Shown: positions 35,770 through 50,200, counted from the first letter of the stretch. The stretch is 64,000 bases of DNA from Hepsetus odoe (GCA_017165825.1 CM029386.1:19897132-19961131), one strand, 5' to 3'. Numbers and translations: made by a program. Notes: generated by a model from the letters alone, not told the origin.

Positions 35770-36690
35770 GGACAAGCGGGGGGGGGCTGGACGGTCCCTC
35801 ACAGCTCCATAGAGCGGACAGCGGCGACAGAGACGGAAACCCAGCCCTGCACTGCCGCCTGTCCTCCCTGTCACCCTCCCGCTCTCTCTCTCCCTCTTTC
35901 TGTTTACTGCTGCTTTTAAAGAGCCTCCGTCCAGGCTGGACGCGTCCCGCAGGCTCTGCCGCCCCCCTCTGTCCTGGAGGAGGGGCAGTGAGCGAGGACA
36001 GATCAGAGCGGAGTGGACCTGAAATCAGACTTTATGGTCTTCATTGTGTCCAGAGCACATAGGGGACTTCAGGACCAAACTGTCCTGAATCCAAAAATAC
36101 CTGAAACCTCTGTTAATACTTAGATTCATCAGAAAAAACGGAATCCTACCACTTGGAAGGACTGTAGAGTTATAGGACTGGTAAATATCCTCACTTCAAT
36201 AATATACAAATTGTCTTTCCATATTATCCATGTGGACAGCACAGGATAATAAAAATATTTATTATTAATTATTTATTATTGTTTACTGTTATTATTATTA
36301 TTATTATTACATACATATTATTATCAATAACAGCAACACTAATAACAATACGTACATATTAGATATTGTTAAATAAAAGTCACATGTTATAAAAGTGCGT
36401 TGGCTATTAAAATCCTTTTCTCTGTCCATCCTCAAAGACCGCTTTAACTACACCATCTAACCCGTTGTTTAAAATTAATCCCGACGTTTCTGGAAAGGAC
36501 TTTTATTTTACTGCTAAAACTACATTTCCCATAATGCTTCGCGAGAAGTTTTCTCCCTGTCGCGTGCTCATACTCCACCTGTGCGCCGTGTGTCGCGCGG
36601 TAAACTTAACGCTGGATGTCTAGTGTGTTTGGGCGGTAGAGAGGTTTTCAGGTTTATTTATTTTCATTTAATTTTCTGTAGAAGTGTGAA
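35770..36690. promoter_or_regulatory. Bidirectional kif16b/nup133 promoter region
   Basis: This is the unique sequence between divergent first exons. It contains ACTACATTTCCCATAATGC at 36519-36537, very close to the ZNF143/Staf consensus. TCGCGAGA at 36539-36546 is the core of the CGCG element bound by BANP-type factors. CpG-rich sequence follows up to the nup133 ATG at 36691. The sites are seen; factor binding is inferred. An AT-rich stretch (36240-36390) separates this part from GC-rich sequence next to the kif16b side. Confidence 0.72.
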
Positions 36691-36814
36691 ATGTTCAACA
36701 CCCCCAGAGGAACCCCGGGGTCCGGGCGCCGACAGGCTCAGCGACCCGGCGGGAGGAAGACTGTGAGCGGGGCCAGTCTACTGTTCCCGGAGGGGTTCAC
36801 TACCAACCGGGTAC

Positions 36815-36862
<48 letters not shown>

Positions 36863-36984
36863 CTACTGTTCTCCCCCCGGAGGGGTCTACCACCAACCGG
36901 GTACAGTACACACAATACGTCATTTCATACACACACACACACCTACTGTTCTCCCTCCGGAGGGGTTCACTACCAACCGGGTAT

Positions 36985-37030
<46 letters not shown>

Positions 37031-37462
37031 CTGTTCTCCGAGGGTCTTTACTACCAACCGGGTACAGTACACACACACACACACACTATACACACCACAC
37101 ACACTATACACTATACACACACACACTATACACACCACACACACACACACACACACACACCTACTGGTTCTCTCCGGAGGGGTCTACTACCAACCGGGCA
37201 CAGTACACACACACACACACACACCTACTGCTCCTCCCTCCGAGGGGTTCACTAACAACCGGGTACAGTAGACACACACACACACACACCCACTGTTCTC
37301 CCGGAGGGGTTCACTCAACAACCGTACAGTACACACACACACACACATTACCAATACCCCATTGTTCTCTCTCCTAGGAGGGGTCTTACTAACAACCGGC
37401 AGTACACACACACACACACACACACACCTACTGTTCCCGAGGGTCTACTACCAACCGTAAGT

Positions 37463-37502
<40 letters not shown>

Positions 37503-37607
37503 CTGTCTCTCCGCCCGGAGGGGTTCACTACCAACCGGGTACAGTACACACACACACACACACACCTACTGTTCTCCCCCCGGAGGGGTTCACTAACAAC
37601 CGGGTAC

Positions 37608-37641
<34 letters not shown>

Positions 37642-37681
37642 CTGCTCCTCTCCGGAGGGGTCTGGCCACAACCGGTATAGT

Positions 37682-37716
<35 letters not shown>

Positions 37717-37992
37717 TCGCCCCGGAGGGGTTGTCTACTACCAACCGGGTATAGTACACACACACACACACACACACCTACTGCCCTCTCCGAGGGGTTC
37801 ACTAACAACCGGGCACACACACACACACTATACACTATACACACACACACTATACACACCACACACACACACACACACACACACCTACTGTTCTCCCCCC
37901 GGAGGGGTTCACTACCAACCAGGTACAGTACACACACACACACACACACTTACTGTCTCTCTCCGGGGAGGGGTTCACTACCAACCGGGTAC

Positions 37993-38040
<48 letters not shown>

Positions 38041-38150
38041 CTGTTCTCCCCCCGGAGGGGTTCACTACCAACCGGGTACAGTACACACACACACACACAC
38101 ACACACACCTACTGTTCTCCCCCCGGAGGGGTTCACTACCAACCGGGTAC

Positions 38151-38184
<34 letters not shown>

Positions 38185-38223
38185 CTGTTCTCCCCCCGGA
38201 GGGGTTCACTACCAACCGGGTAC

Positions 38224-38283
<60 letters not shown>

Positions 38284-41200
38284 CTGTTCTCCCCGGAGGG
38301 AGACACACACATACACCACATACTTCAGAAACACACACACACACACACTATACACTATACACACCACACACACTATACACTACACACACACTATACACTA
38401 CACACACACTATACACTACACATACACAATAATAATAATATACACACACACACTATACACACCATACACACAATTCATACAATAATAATTATACACACAC
38501 ACAATAATTATACACAACCATACACACACACACACACTATACACTACACAATACACACACACACACTATACACTACACAATACACACACACACACTATAC
38601 ACTACACACACTATACACTACACACACACACGCACTATACACTACACACACACGCACTATACACTACACACACACGCACTATACACACCATACACACTAA
38701 GGCCATAACTGATGCTAATGATAACACTCAGACACACATCATTGTCAATTTATACACTTAGACACACACACACACTATACACACACACTATACACACTAC
38801 ACACACACACACACACACTATACACCATACACACTATACACTAACACACACACTATACACTACACACACACACACACACAACACTATACACACTACACAC
38901 ACACACACACACACACTATACACACACACACACTATACACTACACACACTATACACTACACACACTACATACTACACACTACACTACACACACTGGATTA
39001 AAGACACACTACAGACACACACAAACACCACATACTTCAGAAACACACACACACACACTCACATACTACACACACACACACACTGGATTAAAGTCACACT
39101 ACAGACACACACAAACACCACATACTTCAGAAACACACACACACACTACATACTACACACTACACTACACACACACACACACTATACACTATACACACCA
39201 CACACACTATACACTACACACACACTATACACTACACACACACTATACACACCATACACACCACACACACTATACACTACACACACACTATACACTACAC
39301 ACACACTATACACACCATACACACCACACACACTATACACACCACACACACTATACACACCACACACACTATACACTACACACACACTATACACACCATA
39401 CACACCACACACACTATACACACCATACACACCACACACACTATACACACCACACACACTATACACACCACACACACTATACACACCACACACACACACT
39501 ATACACTACACACACACACACTACACTATACACTACACACACACACAGACACACACACACACACAGGTGAGAAACTGCAACGGTGGTGGTTGTTGAAGTC
39601 GTTCCTGTTGTGACCGTTTGCCGTGATGTGGACGTTGTCCAGTGTTCTGGCTGTTGATTCGTCTCCTGACTGACGGGACTTGTCTCCGCAGCAGAGGGAC
39701 GCCCACTCGGGTTCAGAGCTACGCCACGGTGGACTCGGTCCATTTCGACGTGCAGACGTTCGGGTCGTCCCTGCCGGTTAAAGTGATGGAGGCCCTGACG
39801 ATGGCAGATGCGGACGACCAGATCTCGGTGAAGGTGGAGGAGTCTGGCTGGGCCTGGATGGTGTGTGGAGAGAGGCTGATTATCTGGAAGATCTGTCAGA
39901 CTCCAGTGGCGAAGGTACGCCCAGATGAACCTGGAGAAGAGCCAGAGTTGGCCTGGAGGACGAGGGGGGGTCGTGGTAGTTTTGCCTTTGATGCAGATTC
40001 CAAATGTAGCAACGATACTGAAGATACTTTGATGTTTTCTTCTACATGTTCTGCTGATGAACAAAGTAGAGGTTTCTTGTTTTTTGTGTATGTCTTCTCT
40101 TTCTTTCGGCTTTTCCTGTTTAGGGGTCGCCACAGCGGATCATCCGTCTCCATTTCTTCCAGTCCTCTGCATCTTCCTGCTTCAAACCCTCTCCATGTCC
40201 TCTCTCCCCACGTCCATAAACCTCCTCTTTGGTCTTCCTCTTCTCTTTCCTGCAGCTCCATCTTCAGCATCCTCCTTCCAATATACTCCTCGTCTCTCCT
40301 CTGCACATGTCCAAACCAACGCAGCCTCGCTTCTCTAACCTTGTCTCCAAGACGTCTAACCTGATCTGTCCCTCTAATACACTCATTTCTAATCCTGTCC
40401 GTCCTCGTCACACCCAACCAACATCTCAGCGTCTTTAACTCTGACACCTCCAGCTCCGCCTCCTTCCTTTTCATCACTGTCTCCAACCCGTGCAATATAG
40501 CTGGTCTCACTACTGCCCTGTAAACCTTCCCTTTTACTCTGGCTGGTTCCCGTCTGTCACAAATCAGTATTAAAGGCGCAGTAACGAAGAATATGAAAGG
40601 AATAAAGAAACACTGAAAATGGTCATTTAAAATACACACGTGGCGTGTATATATTTTAAACCATATTAATGTTCTATCTAAAAATATTTAATATCTAATT
40701 AACATATTTTGAGATACACGCACACTCCCTCTCTCCCTCTCTCCCCCCAGCTGTCGGTGTGTAAGGACCTCCAGCTGCCCCCCAGTAAATATACATACTG
40801 TGCGGACCTGGTCTCCATCAGCTCCTCCGTCCCGCTGGAAGCGGCCTCCGTCCAGGTACTGCCAGCAGCCTCGGTTAGGTCTGTACTGAATGCAGTTTCC
40901 TGACAAAAGATTAAGAAGCTTGGCTCAAAACCCAAACCTCCTCCTAACAGTGTGTCATCAGGAACACGTCACATTTAGCCGAATCCAAAAAAAGTCAAAA
41001 AGGAGAATCTACACCGTTTCGATTTAGACTTTTTGCTCTGTTTTAGTTTCTCTTTGAATCTGCTGCTCTCTCGTTTGCTCTAGTCTGTGTACGTGCTGGC
41101 CGTGTCTCCGGAAGGCTTGGCTCGCTTCTGGCCCAGTCTGGCCCACGAGGGGATGTACACGGAAACGCCCACTAACCTGGGAGGACACCTGTGTAATTAC

Positions 41201-44200
41201 GTCACTGCCGTCCGGGTGAGGAATTAGTGACCCACGCCTGCAGTGCAGTTTTTAAATAGCTTTTCTTCCGTTTGAATGATTCACACTCTTTGAACGGATC
41301 TTTTCTTCATTGACATGATTGCATTTACCTTCTTAATCTCACTCTTGTTCTCCGTTTCTTCATTCTTGCCGCTCGGCCTCTCTTTTCTTCTCTCAGGGGG
41401 GAAGTTTCATCGTGTCCTCATACCGTGGACAGCTGCTGCGTGTCTGTGCAGATGGTTCTGGAAAGTTGGCGCAGAGGGAGCTGCCGCAGGGTCAGGGGAT
41501 GCTGTCGGGAATCGGTCGCCGAGTCTCCAGCCTGTTTGGTATCCGTGGTCCTCCGGCCGACACATCTGTGAGCATCGCTGCCTCATATCGACTTCTCTTC
41601 GTGTTTTCCCTCGAGGTTGGAATTTGTGGTCAAGTGTTTAGGGCCTCCAGGATCAGAAGGTCATGGGTTTGAGTCCCAGACGAGTAGGTTGCCCCGAGGT
41701 ACCCTTGAGTGAGGTACCATCTCCATCACTGCTCCTCGGGTGCTGAAAATGACTGCTCACTGCTGCACAGTGTGTAGGTTAAACACAGAGAAAGAATTTT
41801 GTTGTTTCACAAGGACGAATAGTCACTTTCACTTTCCCTGGGGCAGCAGTGGCCTAGTGGATAGGGAGTTACCCCGGATCGGAAGATTGTGGGTTCGATT
41901 CCCCTCACCAGTAGGTTGGCCTGAGATAAGACGAGGTGTAAAAACAGATAAAAATCCTACAAGACCCAAACTGCCCTGAGGTATCCTTGAGCAAGGTACC
42001 GTCCCCGTCACTGCTCCCCGGGTGCTTTCAGTAGCTGCCCCCTGCTGCACGTGTGTTGAATTTCATTGTGCTGTGCTGCGTTTCACAATGACAAGTTGTC
42101 ACTTTCACTTTTACTTGTTGAGGTTTGTGTGTTTTGGCTGATTTGGTTTGAGATGAAGCGTCGGTATCTTCTCCAAACTCCCGCCGATGGTTCAGATTGG
42201 TCGTAAGGTCAGAAGTGTTGACCGCAGCACACACTCAAGAACCAATGCAGTGTGTTTTAAGCAGGTCTTACTTCTGCTGAAGGCGCTCTGGATGAACCAA
42301 TTCCAGAAGACCATTCATGCCACAGTTACCACTGTAGAAACTGCACACGCTGCAGATTAAACTGGATTAAAACGTCTCCAGTTATTAGTTTTGGGTCTGT
42401 AAAGATTAGTATTTTCTCTGGTTTTTAATATGTATGATTTTCTTTTTGCAGTACTCTTTAATGGGATCATAATTTGTATATTGTTCTTTTTACCATCGTG
42501 CTTTTGTAATTATACCACCGTGTTGCGTTTATTTATTATCTTTTCCGACTTGAATCCCTTACGTCAAGCAATTTGGACTGAATTTTGATTTGTGAAAGGT
42601 GTAAATAAATTATTTTTTGCATTATAATAATAATAATAATAATTCGTTCCACTTTTATTACTGTCAGGCTTTAAAAACTGCACTCTTTCAGATTCACACC
42701 GGATTAAAATCAGTTACTACTTTCACATATTTTCCAATCCGTCTGATCTTTACACTTTATTTTTTTTTTTTGTCCATGTTCTCTCTCTCAGGTGCACAGT
42801 GTTTTGTGGGTGGCGGACACCAGTTGTCTCTACACTCTCAGTACGTGTGGTCTTAGTAAGTGGGACGTTGGGGAAAGTTCGGAGGTTCAGGTCCTGAGCT
42901 GGAACGCCTGTCCGAGTCTCGCCGACAGCATTGCAGACGCCATCTGGGTGAGGGACGCTCCTCAGAAGAGCGCAGAGGGAAAAGGAGCGTTTTATTGTTA
43001 AAGCTTTTAAAGGTTTAAGAAAGTGTGAGACTTTGTTTCTGGTTATGAATTTGAGTTCTTGCTCATACACGAGGAGGAGAAAAAAATCTGAGTGATGATC
43101 AGAGTCTGCTTATTTCTACAAACACTATTAAAACCCACATTTTAAGCCTAATTTATTTGATTAAATCCTGGATTAACGTGTTTCATGTGATTAATACATC
43201 ACTACAGCTGAACACATGGTCCAGTGGTCTGGGATTAGGGCCCATAATCGGAATGAGTTCGAATCCCCGTCCAGTAGGTTACCTTAAGGTACCTTTAAGT
43301 GAGGTACCGTCCCCAACACTGCTCCCTCCTGTTCTGCCGATTCGATGGGTTAAATGCAGACAAGCATTGTGGCTTGCTGTGAGCTGGTGAAGCTCTGAGC
43401 TGAAAGTGGGGGTTGGTTTGTGACTGTGTTTTGTTCCAGGGCTCAGAGAGTAACTACGCTGAAATGAAGGAAGGCGTGAACGTGGCCTACCTGGACATGC
43501 AGCTGAGCCAGTGAGTAACTTGTTCTCATTTAAAAGAGCAAATTGACCCCGAAACCACATGATACTGTTCGAGAAGCAGTGAAAAATAAGGGGCTGCGAA
43601 AGGTGATCACCGATTTGCAGATGTGAACAACAACAACGCCCTGATCTGCTAAGTGGCGTGAGAGTAGAGGATGGATGTAATTTGGGGTCGATTCTGGACT
43701 GAAAGTGTTTAAATGCTCATCCTGGGGTGTTGTGTTCCTTCAGCGCTGGTCTGGTGGTTTTAGCTGCAGCCTGGCACCCTGCTGATACTCCATGCTTGGC
43801 CTATTTCTGCCTCGTCACGCTCCCAGACACTGCCGGACCTCCTTCAGACGAGCTGTCTGTAGAAGTGACCAAATACAACCCACCCTTTCAGGTACACTCT
43901 GAGAACATCGATTTCATGGTGTGACACAATGTTCCACCTTTTCACCAGCAGACCTTCAACAGCAGACCTATACTGTTCTTGTAAAAATATACATCACAAG
44001 AATTCCTCTCAACCTTCTCCAACCACATCCAGCTCTTGTTTGAGGGGAAACAGTCTGGATGTGTCTTAGGACACAGTATGACTTACTGTGAGCTATAAAG
44101 CTGACAACGTCAGGGCTTGTGTTCAGGAAGACTGGTCTAGGATCAGACTAATGCATGTTTTATGATCATTAATGGCACAAAAAAATGATTCTAGATCAGT

Positions 44201-47200
44201 TTTAAACTGTAGGTGGTCTGTAAACTCTGAAACGGCTCCATTTGTCAATTTTGGTTTCAGATATGATATTTTTCTCTCTCTGCCTCTGTGTCTCTCGCTC
44301 TTTCAATCTTTTTTCCTTCTCTATCACCATCATTAGACTGAGGAGGAGCTTCAGAAGACACGTTTGGTGTTGCCACGGGCGACCAGTCCCGCAGCTTATC
44401 TGTATAATGAAGAGCTGGTGTTTGCCTGCACCACCGGAACGGGCCGCGGTGGACTTCCTGAAGAAAAACTGTCCTTCAGCTCTCCCGGTATGATCAGCGC
44501 AGACTGGACAGGGGCTGGAAACTCCCTTGAGGTTGAAACATTCTTAAAATAACGGTGGAAGCTGTTTTTAAACCAGAATAAAGGTTCGGGCGAATAGCCA
44601 GCATATCTAAATGCATATAAACGGCTGAAAGTTGATGAACACTTAAGAATTTTTCAGATTTCATATCTTAAACTTGCATCATCTGATAAAGTCGTGTCAG
44701 TAGACAAGGAGGACCCACTTAAAACAAGTGTTGCAGAGAAATAAGACTAAACTAAAGGCTAAACAGATCAGTCCTGGAGGATTAATAGTCCGTTACCAAA
44801 CAGAGAACAGCTGTAAATATGGGGAGTGGCTGGGACTGATCACATGAACCGCTTGCTTCAGAAGCTTTTAAAGGGATTCCTGACTTTCAGGCACCTCTGT
44901 GTGCTGCTAGTGGTGTCCTGTACTGAACACTGTAAAAAAGAACCATATCTCTGCAAAATTAGATACTAAATCCCGGCTCACACAGCCGTGGCAATGATTT
45001 GAAACTTTTTTCTTGGCAGTGAGGGTTTTTTCCAGTAAAACAGCACATAGACGAATATAAATACAGTAAAAGTAAGCTTTAAAGAAGGAGAAAAGGACCC
45101 AGGTTTGGTTCTGATACGCTCTGATTCTGTGCAATTAGGTGCTGCGAACACACACTCATTAAATCTGAGTTTGTTAAGTGCAGTATTAGTCTTTTTGAGT
45201 AAATGCATGATTTCTAAATTAAAATCCTTCACTGATCATCCTCTCAGCCTTTTTCGCACAGCATGGTAAGTTGCAAAGGATCTTTAAAGGTTTACGGCTC
45301 AGCGATCCGCCGATTTGTTCTTTTCAGGTCATCCCTCTCTGCTGTTCTCGTTAAATCCAGTTTGAACGTTGCGTTTTTGTCCTGTAGGAGACCGTATTCG
45401 TGGTGGAGGAGTGTGTGCCAACCTGCCCGTGTTTTTCTCCCAGAACAACGGCCTGGTGGCTGTTGTGGCCAGAGAGAGCACCTCCATCCTGCCGGAGAAC
45501 ATGGAGGAGTCCCTCTGCACCTCAGTGGCAGGACCTGGACCAGAGGTACAGATAAAGATTAAAATGGGACTCTGACACCCCGGACTGAAGATGAGAGATT
45601 GGGAATCTGAGAGGTTTCTCCCTGATTTAGTGGTTATATAGTCGTCCTGGGGTTTTTCAATTTAAAAAGTATTGAATTCTGTACTTTTGAAGATTTAACT
45701 TCACCTTAAACGTTAACCAAACGATGTGTTTATCATCTAGATTTCAGATTAGGTTCTTCATCTTAGGTTGCTGATCATTTGCTGTGTGTTCTGCAGGGAA
45801 CTCCCCTGGAGACGCCTCCAAAAATGGACACAGTGGCACAAGAAGACAAAACGAAACTGCTAAAACAAGCCTTCTTGCAGTTTTGCAGGTGAGCAACATC
45901 CTTTATGTGCCCTACATTTTCACAGAAATGGAATAATGTAAGGTATCAAGGCGTCATTTTGCTTAACATCTGTATTTTGGCAATATATCCCAGACCAGTA
46001 GGTTAGCCTGAGGTACCCTTGAGCAAGGAACCATCCCCATCATTGCTCCCCGTGCACTTTTACAACAGCTGCCCCCTGCTGCACGTGTGTGCACTGTGTG
46101 CTGTGTTTCACAATGCCAAATAGTCATTTTCACTTCACTTTTAACTTCAATATTGCTATTCATTTACATTGTTGCTTGGATGCAGATGTGATGTTTGTAT
46201 TTACAGTCAAATTTAGTATCAGGTTGTGTTATTTTTATCTGCAGACACGATCTGATTGGTGCCCAGAACATGACCGACAAGCTCTTCCCCGCTGATGGAG
46301 AGGTGGAGACGGGGGAGCTGGACGCCGTGGTGACACAGATTGACCTCGATCTGGTGGATGATTATCCTGCTTCGGACCCTCGCTGGGCTGAGTCAGTACC
46401 TGACGGTAAGATAGAGGGAGATGGGTGCTCAGAGATGGAGGGATTGACAGGGAGGGAGATGATTAGAGAGAGCGAGAGGTGAAAGAGATGGAAGAGAGAA
46501 AGCTAAATGGAGAGTAGGGCGGCAAAAACTGGTTTTGGTGATTGAGTGCTGATGTGAACCTACAGATTAAACGATTAGTCTTTCTAAATTTTAGAAGAAA
46601 TCTTAAGATATTTTTAAAACACATTTTTTGTCAGAATGGATTTTGATAATGAGGTGGGGACACACAAATGAGGAGATGGAGACAGGAGGAGAGAGAAATG
46701 GGAAGGAGGAGGCGGAGGAGGAGAGAGATGGGGAGACTGGGATGGAGGAAGAGAGCAATGGGGAGGAGGACCAAGATTAGGAGACTGATACAAAGGTGGA
46801 CAGAGTTGGGGAGGAGGAAAGACAGGAGTAGAAAGATGGGGACAGAAGAGAAAGACAAGGAGACTCAAACATGAATAAATGTTAAACTTGACACCCAGAG
46901 CTACACTGCGTTGCTCGGTGATTAACTTCATTCATCTTTCAGAAAGCGCAGGATTCACGCTCACTTCTCTGATCCTGCTGCACCAGCTGGAGGACAAAAT
47001 GAAAGCTCACCACTGCTTCATGGACTTCCTGCTGCAGGTCAGTGTTCCAGAAACGCTGTTGTTGTGATACATTAGAGCTTCACTCCAGCTCCTGAAGTAA
47101 TATTTAGTTATTCTTACTGTTTTTATTTTTTTGCGTCTCAGACTGGGCTTCTGGACCGTCTCTCCTCTGTGCGCTCGTCACCCATGGCGACGCGGCTGTT

Positions 47201-50200
47201 GCTGTGTGAACACGCGGAGAAGCTTTCTGCTGCTGTGGTTTTGAAGAACCACCACGGCAAGCAGCCGGAGTTGGTGAATGCCGCCCTCGTCACAGCGCTG
47301 AGGAAGACCGGCACTGACGTACCGGCCAGCCTGACGCCTGCTGACGTTTTCTTCAGAGAGGTAGGAGCACCACCATCAGAGAGCCTTTCACTGACATTAA
47401 TACATATTTTGGTGAAAAGCTAAGTGAGTATTGAAAAAAGAAGGAAGGAGAACTCTGAGCAGAGTGGTGACTCATTATAGTGTGTGTGTGTGTGTAGGTG
47501 TCTCATATTTCCTCCATCTTTGAGTGTTTGCTGGATGAGGAGGAGAAGTGTCTGATGGAGAGTCCCGTAGGCTCGGTCAAGTGGGCTGAGGTCGTGTTAA
47601 ACGTCAACACCATCATCAAGGTGAGACACCTCTCGTTTATTTGAAGCAAAATTGGAGCTCTGACTGTTTTTCCTGAAAACATCAACACTGAAAGCTTGGC
47701 CACACCTCCCGTCCCATTTGCAAAAGCAGCACGTCCCGCAGAGCTCCTCTGCACCTGAAGCTCTGAGGGCCAGGCCCTCATCCACTGTTCTGTCGTCTTC
47801 TGTCAGCCATATCTGGCACACAGGGAGCAGTGATGGGGACGTTACCTTGCTCAAGGGAACCTCAGGGAGACCTACTGGTTTGGGATTCGAACCCATGACC
47901 TTCTGATCCTGAGAACTAGTCCCACAACACTAGACCACCTCTTTTCCCTGAATTACTGATGCTCATGAAACCATTAAAACCATTCTTTGTGCTGTTTATT
48001 TTTCCAGGACATGCTGCAAACAGCAGTACAGTACCGAGAAACCAAAGCCTCGCTTTACAGAGCGGCGGAGAACGCCGCCCCAGAGCCAGAGTACATTCCA
48101 TGGACAGGTACGTGTGGAGAGATTTACAGGTCTTCCCGACCTAATGCAGGATAAGAGATTTGTGGAGAAATCAGATCTGAGATGCCTTTTGAAACAAGAA
48201 TAATTTCCTTGACTAAACAGCTGGAAGGAATAAACGGTGCTTCTCTCGTCCTCTCAGCCTCAGGTGGAGTTGGAGGGGTGCGCACGGTCATTGCCAGGCA
48301 GCATGAAGTCATCCTGCAGGCCGTTTACCCTCACGCTGACTCCGGCCTCCGCAGCACCCTCAACGAGCAGCTGGTGGCGCTGTTGGACCTCTTGCTGGGG
48401 AGCTACGTGGCCCAGCTTAACTCGCTGCGTCGCCCGGGGCAGCAGGATCGCTACGACGCGCTGGAGATGGAGTACACGCAGCGGCGCTCCGAGCTTCTCG
48501 CTCCACTGCGTGAGTTAGACCTGGAAGTTGTTTGGGTCTCGTAGGATTTTTTGTTTTTACACCTTAATTCAGTCCGCTTCTCCTTCAATTTGTCCCTCAG
48601 TCCAGACTCGTTTGGTGTATAAAAGTTACTTCTTTAGTTTTGGACCAGCAGCGACGTCCCCAGAAATGACCATAAGTGCCTAAACTTTGCTGCGTGATAT
48701 GGACAAAGTGTTAGCATTATGGTTAAGTAACATTTTAAACCGAAGTCTGATCAAAATGCAATGTCAGTATTCGGGAAACCAATGTTTTCTAGGCTATTAT
48801 GCAGCCTATAAAACATGAATCTAGTTATTTTAAATGACTTTAGCTTTAATTAGTAACAAAGTGAGGCCTGTGAAGCAGAGGCTCTTTCAAGAAATGAATC
48901 ATTGAAATATTATCCTTTAAGAACAGAGATTTAAAATCCTCGCTGGCCTCAGCAGTGTCGTTTTTGGGAAGCAAGAAATGGAAAAACGGGTCAAAAACGA
49001 TGTTTTTTCCGTTCTAAACGTGACCGCGGTTGTGTTTGTGTGTTCAGTGGAGCTGGGTCAGTACCAGTGGGTGGCAGCTCTGGCTGAGAAGTTCTGCGAT
49101 TTCGACATCCTGGTGCAGATGTGTGAACAGACGGACAACCAGGGCCGCCTGCAGCACTACATGACCAAATTCGCCGACCAGGTAACCTAAACACTTCCGT
49201 TACGCTAAACCTGTCGTCGCTCACGTCCAGGCCGATGTTCGCGGTAACATGTAACCGTTGTCACTCGGAAGCTGAGATGCGAGTTCCTCGTTTCTTCTTG
49301 CCGTGTGCAAAGCTCAGCATCCAGAGTGCTCAAACATGGGAAGAAGTCTCAGATTTCAACACTGCTTGAGCTTCACGGGCAGTTAAGAGTCTTGCTCTGC
49401 GAGGCTCCTCCTTATCTGTGCGAACTTCCACTTTTCTGTTTAAACCCATCGTTTCTGCCCATGTTTCCCCGATTTCTCCACTTCCTTTGTGCACAACGTC
49501 TTTTTTTATTTTTTTTACATTAAATTAACTTTAAAGTGAACGTTTAGGTTTAACCAAGGCTCTGCGTAAATTAAACGTGTTAATATTCACTTTAGGATGG
49601 TGCTCGTAAGCCTGTTTCACAATAAGCCATTTATTACTTAAACTACTTTCATAACTTTACGGCTTTCCTGGTTGTAAAGGCCACTTTCATCCGTTTTAGT
49701 TAACAAAGCGTAACAGTGGTAAAAGCTTGTCGGTTTTCATAAAAAGCTCATGAAGATGTAATGAAGCCTCATGAGCACCACGTTACAGTGAAGTGTAACT
49801 TTAAAAACATCCGTGCCAAGTGCAATAATTCTTCATGAAAAAACGGCCCCGTTAACAAACACGATCAGAAGTAAAGACAGATATTAAATGAAAATTAGAT
49901 AATAAAGCTTATGTTCCTGGTACCTGTATGGACAGTGATGGCCTAGTGGTTAGGAAGATTGTTCGATTTCCTTGAGCACGTTACCGTCCCCATCACTGAT
50001 CCCCGGGCGCTTTCAAAAGCTGCCCCATGCTGCACGTGTGTGTATGTAAAGAAAGATATTAAATGAATGGGTGAAACGCAGAGGTTGAATTTTGTTGTGT
50101 TGTGCTTTGTTTCACAATGGCAAGAATAGTCACTTTCACTTATGAGTGAATTTTACACTGTGCCCGTTTCCTGTAGAACTTTGCGGACTTCCTGTTCCGC

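Noticed and set aside
36811..37377. Continuation of the nup133 exon 1 frame into the AC array
   Set aside because: The splice donor at 36811 and homology to human NUP133 exon 2 at 39692 show that this is intron read-through.
33870..38306. Regularly spaced repeats considered as a CRISPR-like array
   Set aside because: Vertebrate nuclear DNA; units are whole-length minisatellite copies with variable dinucleotide runs, not unique spacers.
38712..39596. 294-aa Tyr/His/Thr-rich frame
   Set aside because: Pure (ac)n and actatacac satellite; low complexity with no domain.
39896..40639. 247-aa minus-strand frame that looks like a gene
   Set aside because: It is the C-terminal tail of a LINE reverse transcriptase, the same as the copies at 1620, 4442 and 25755, not a host gene.
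46614..46931. Pro/Ser/His-rich minus-strand frames in nup133 intron 12
   Set aside because: Antisense of a GGAGGA/GAGATGGGGA purine-rich simple repeat.
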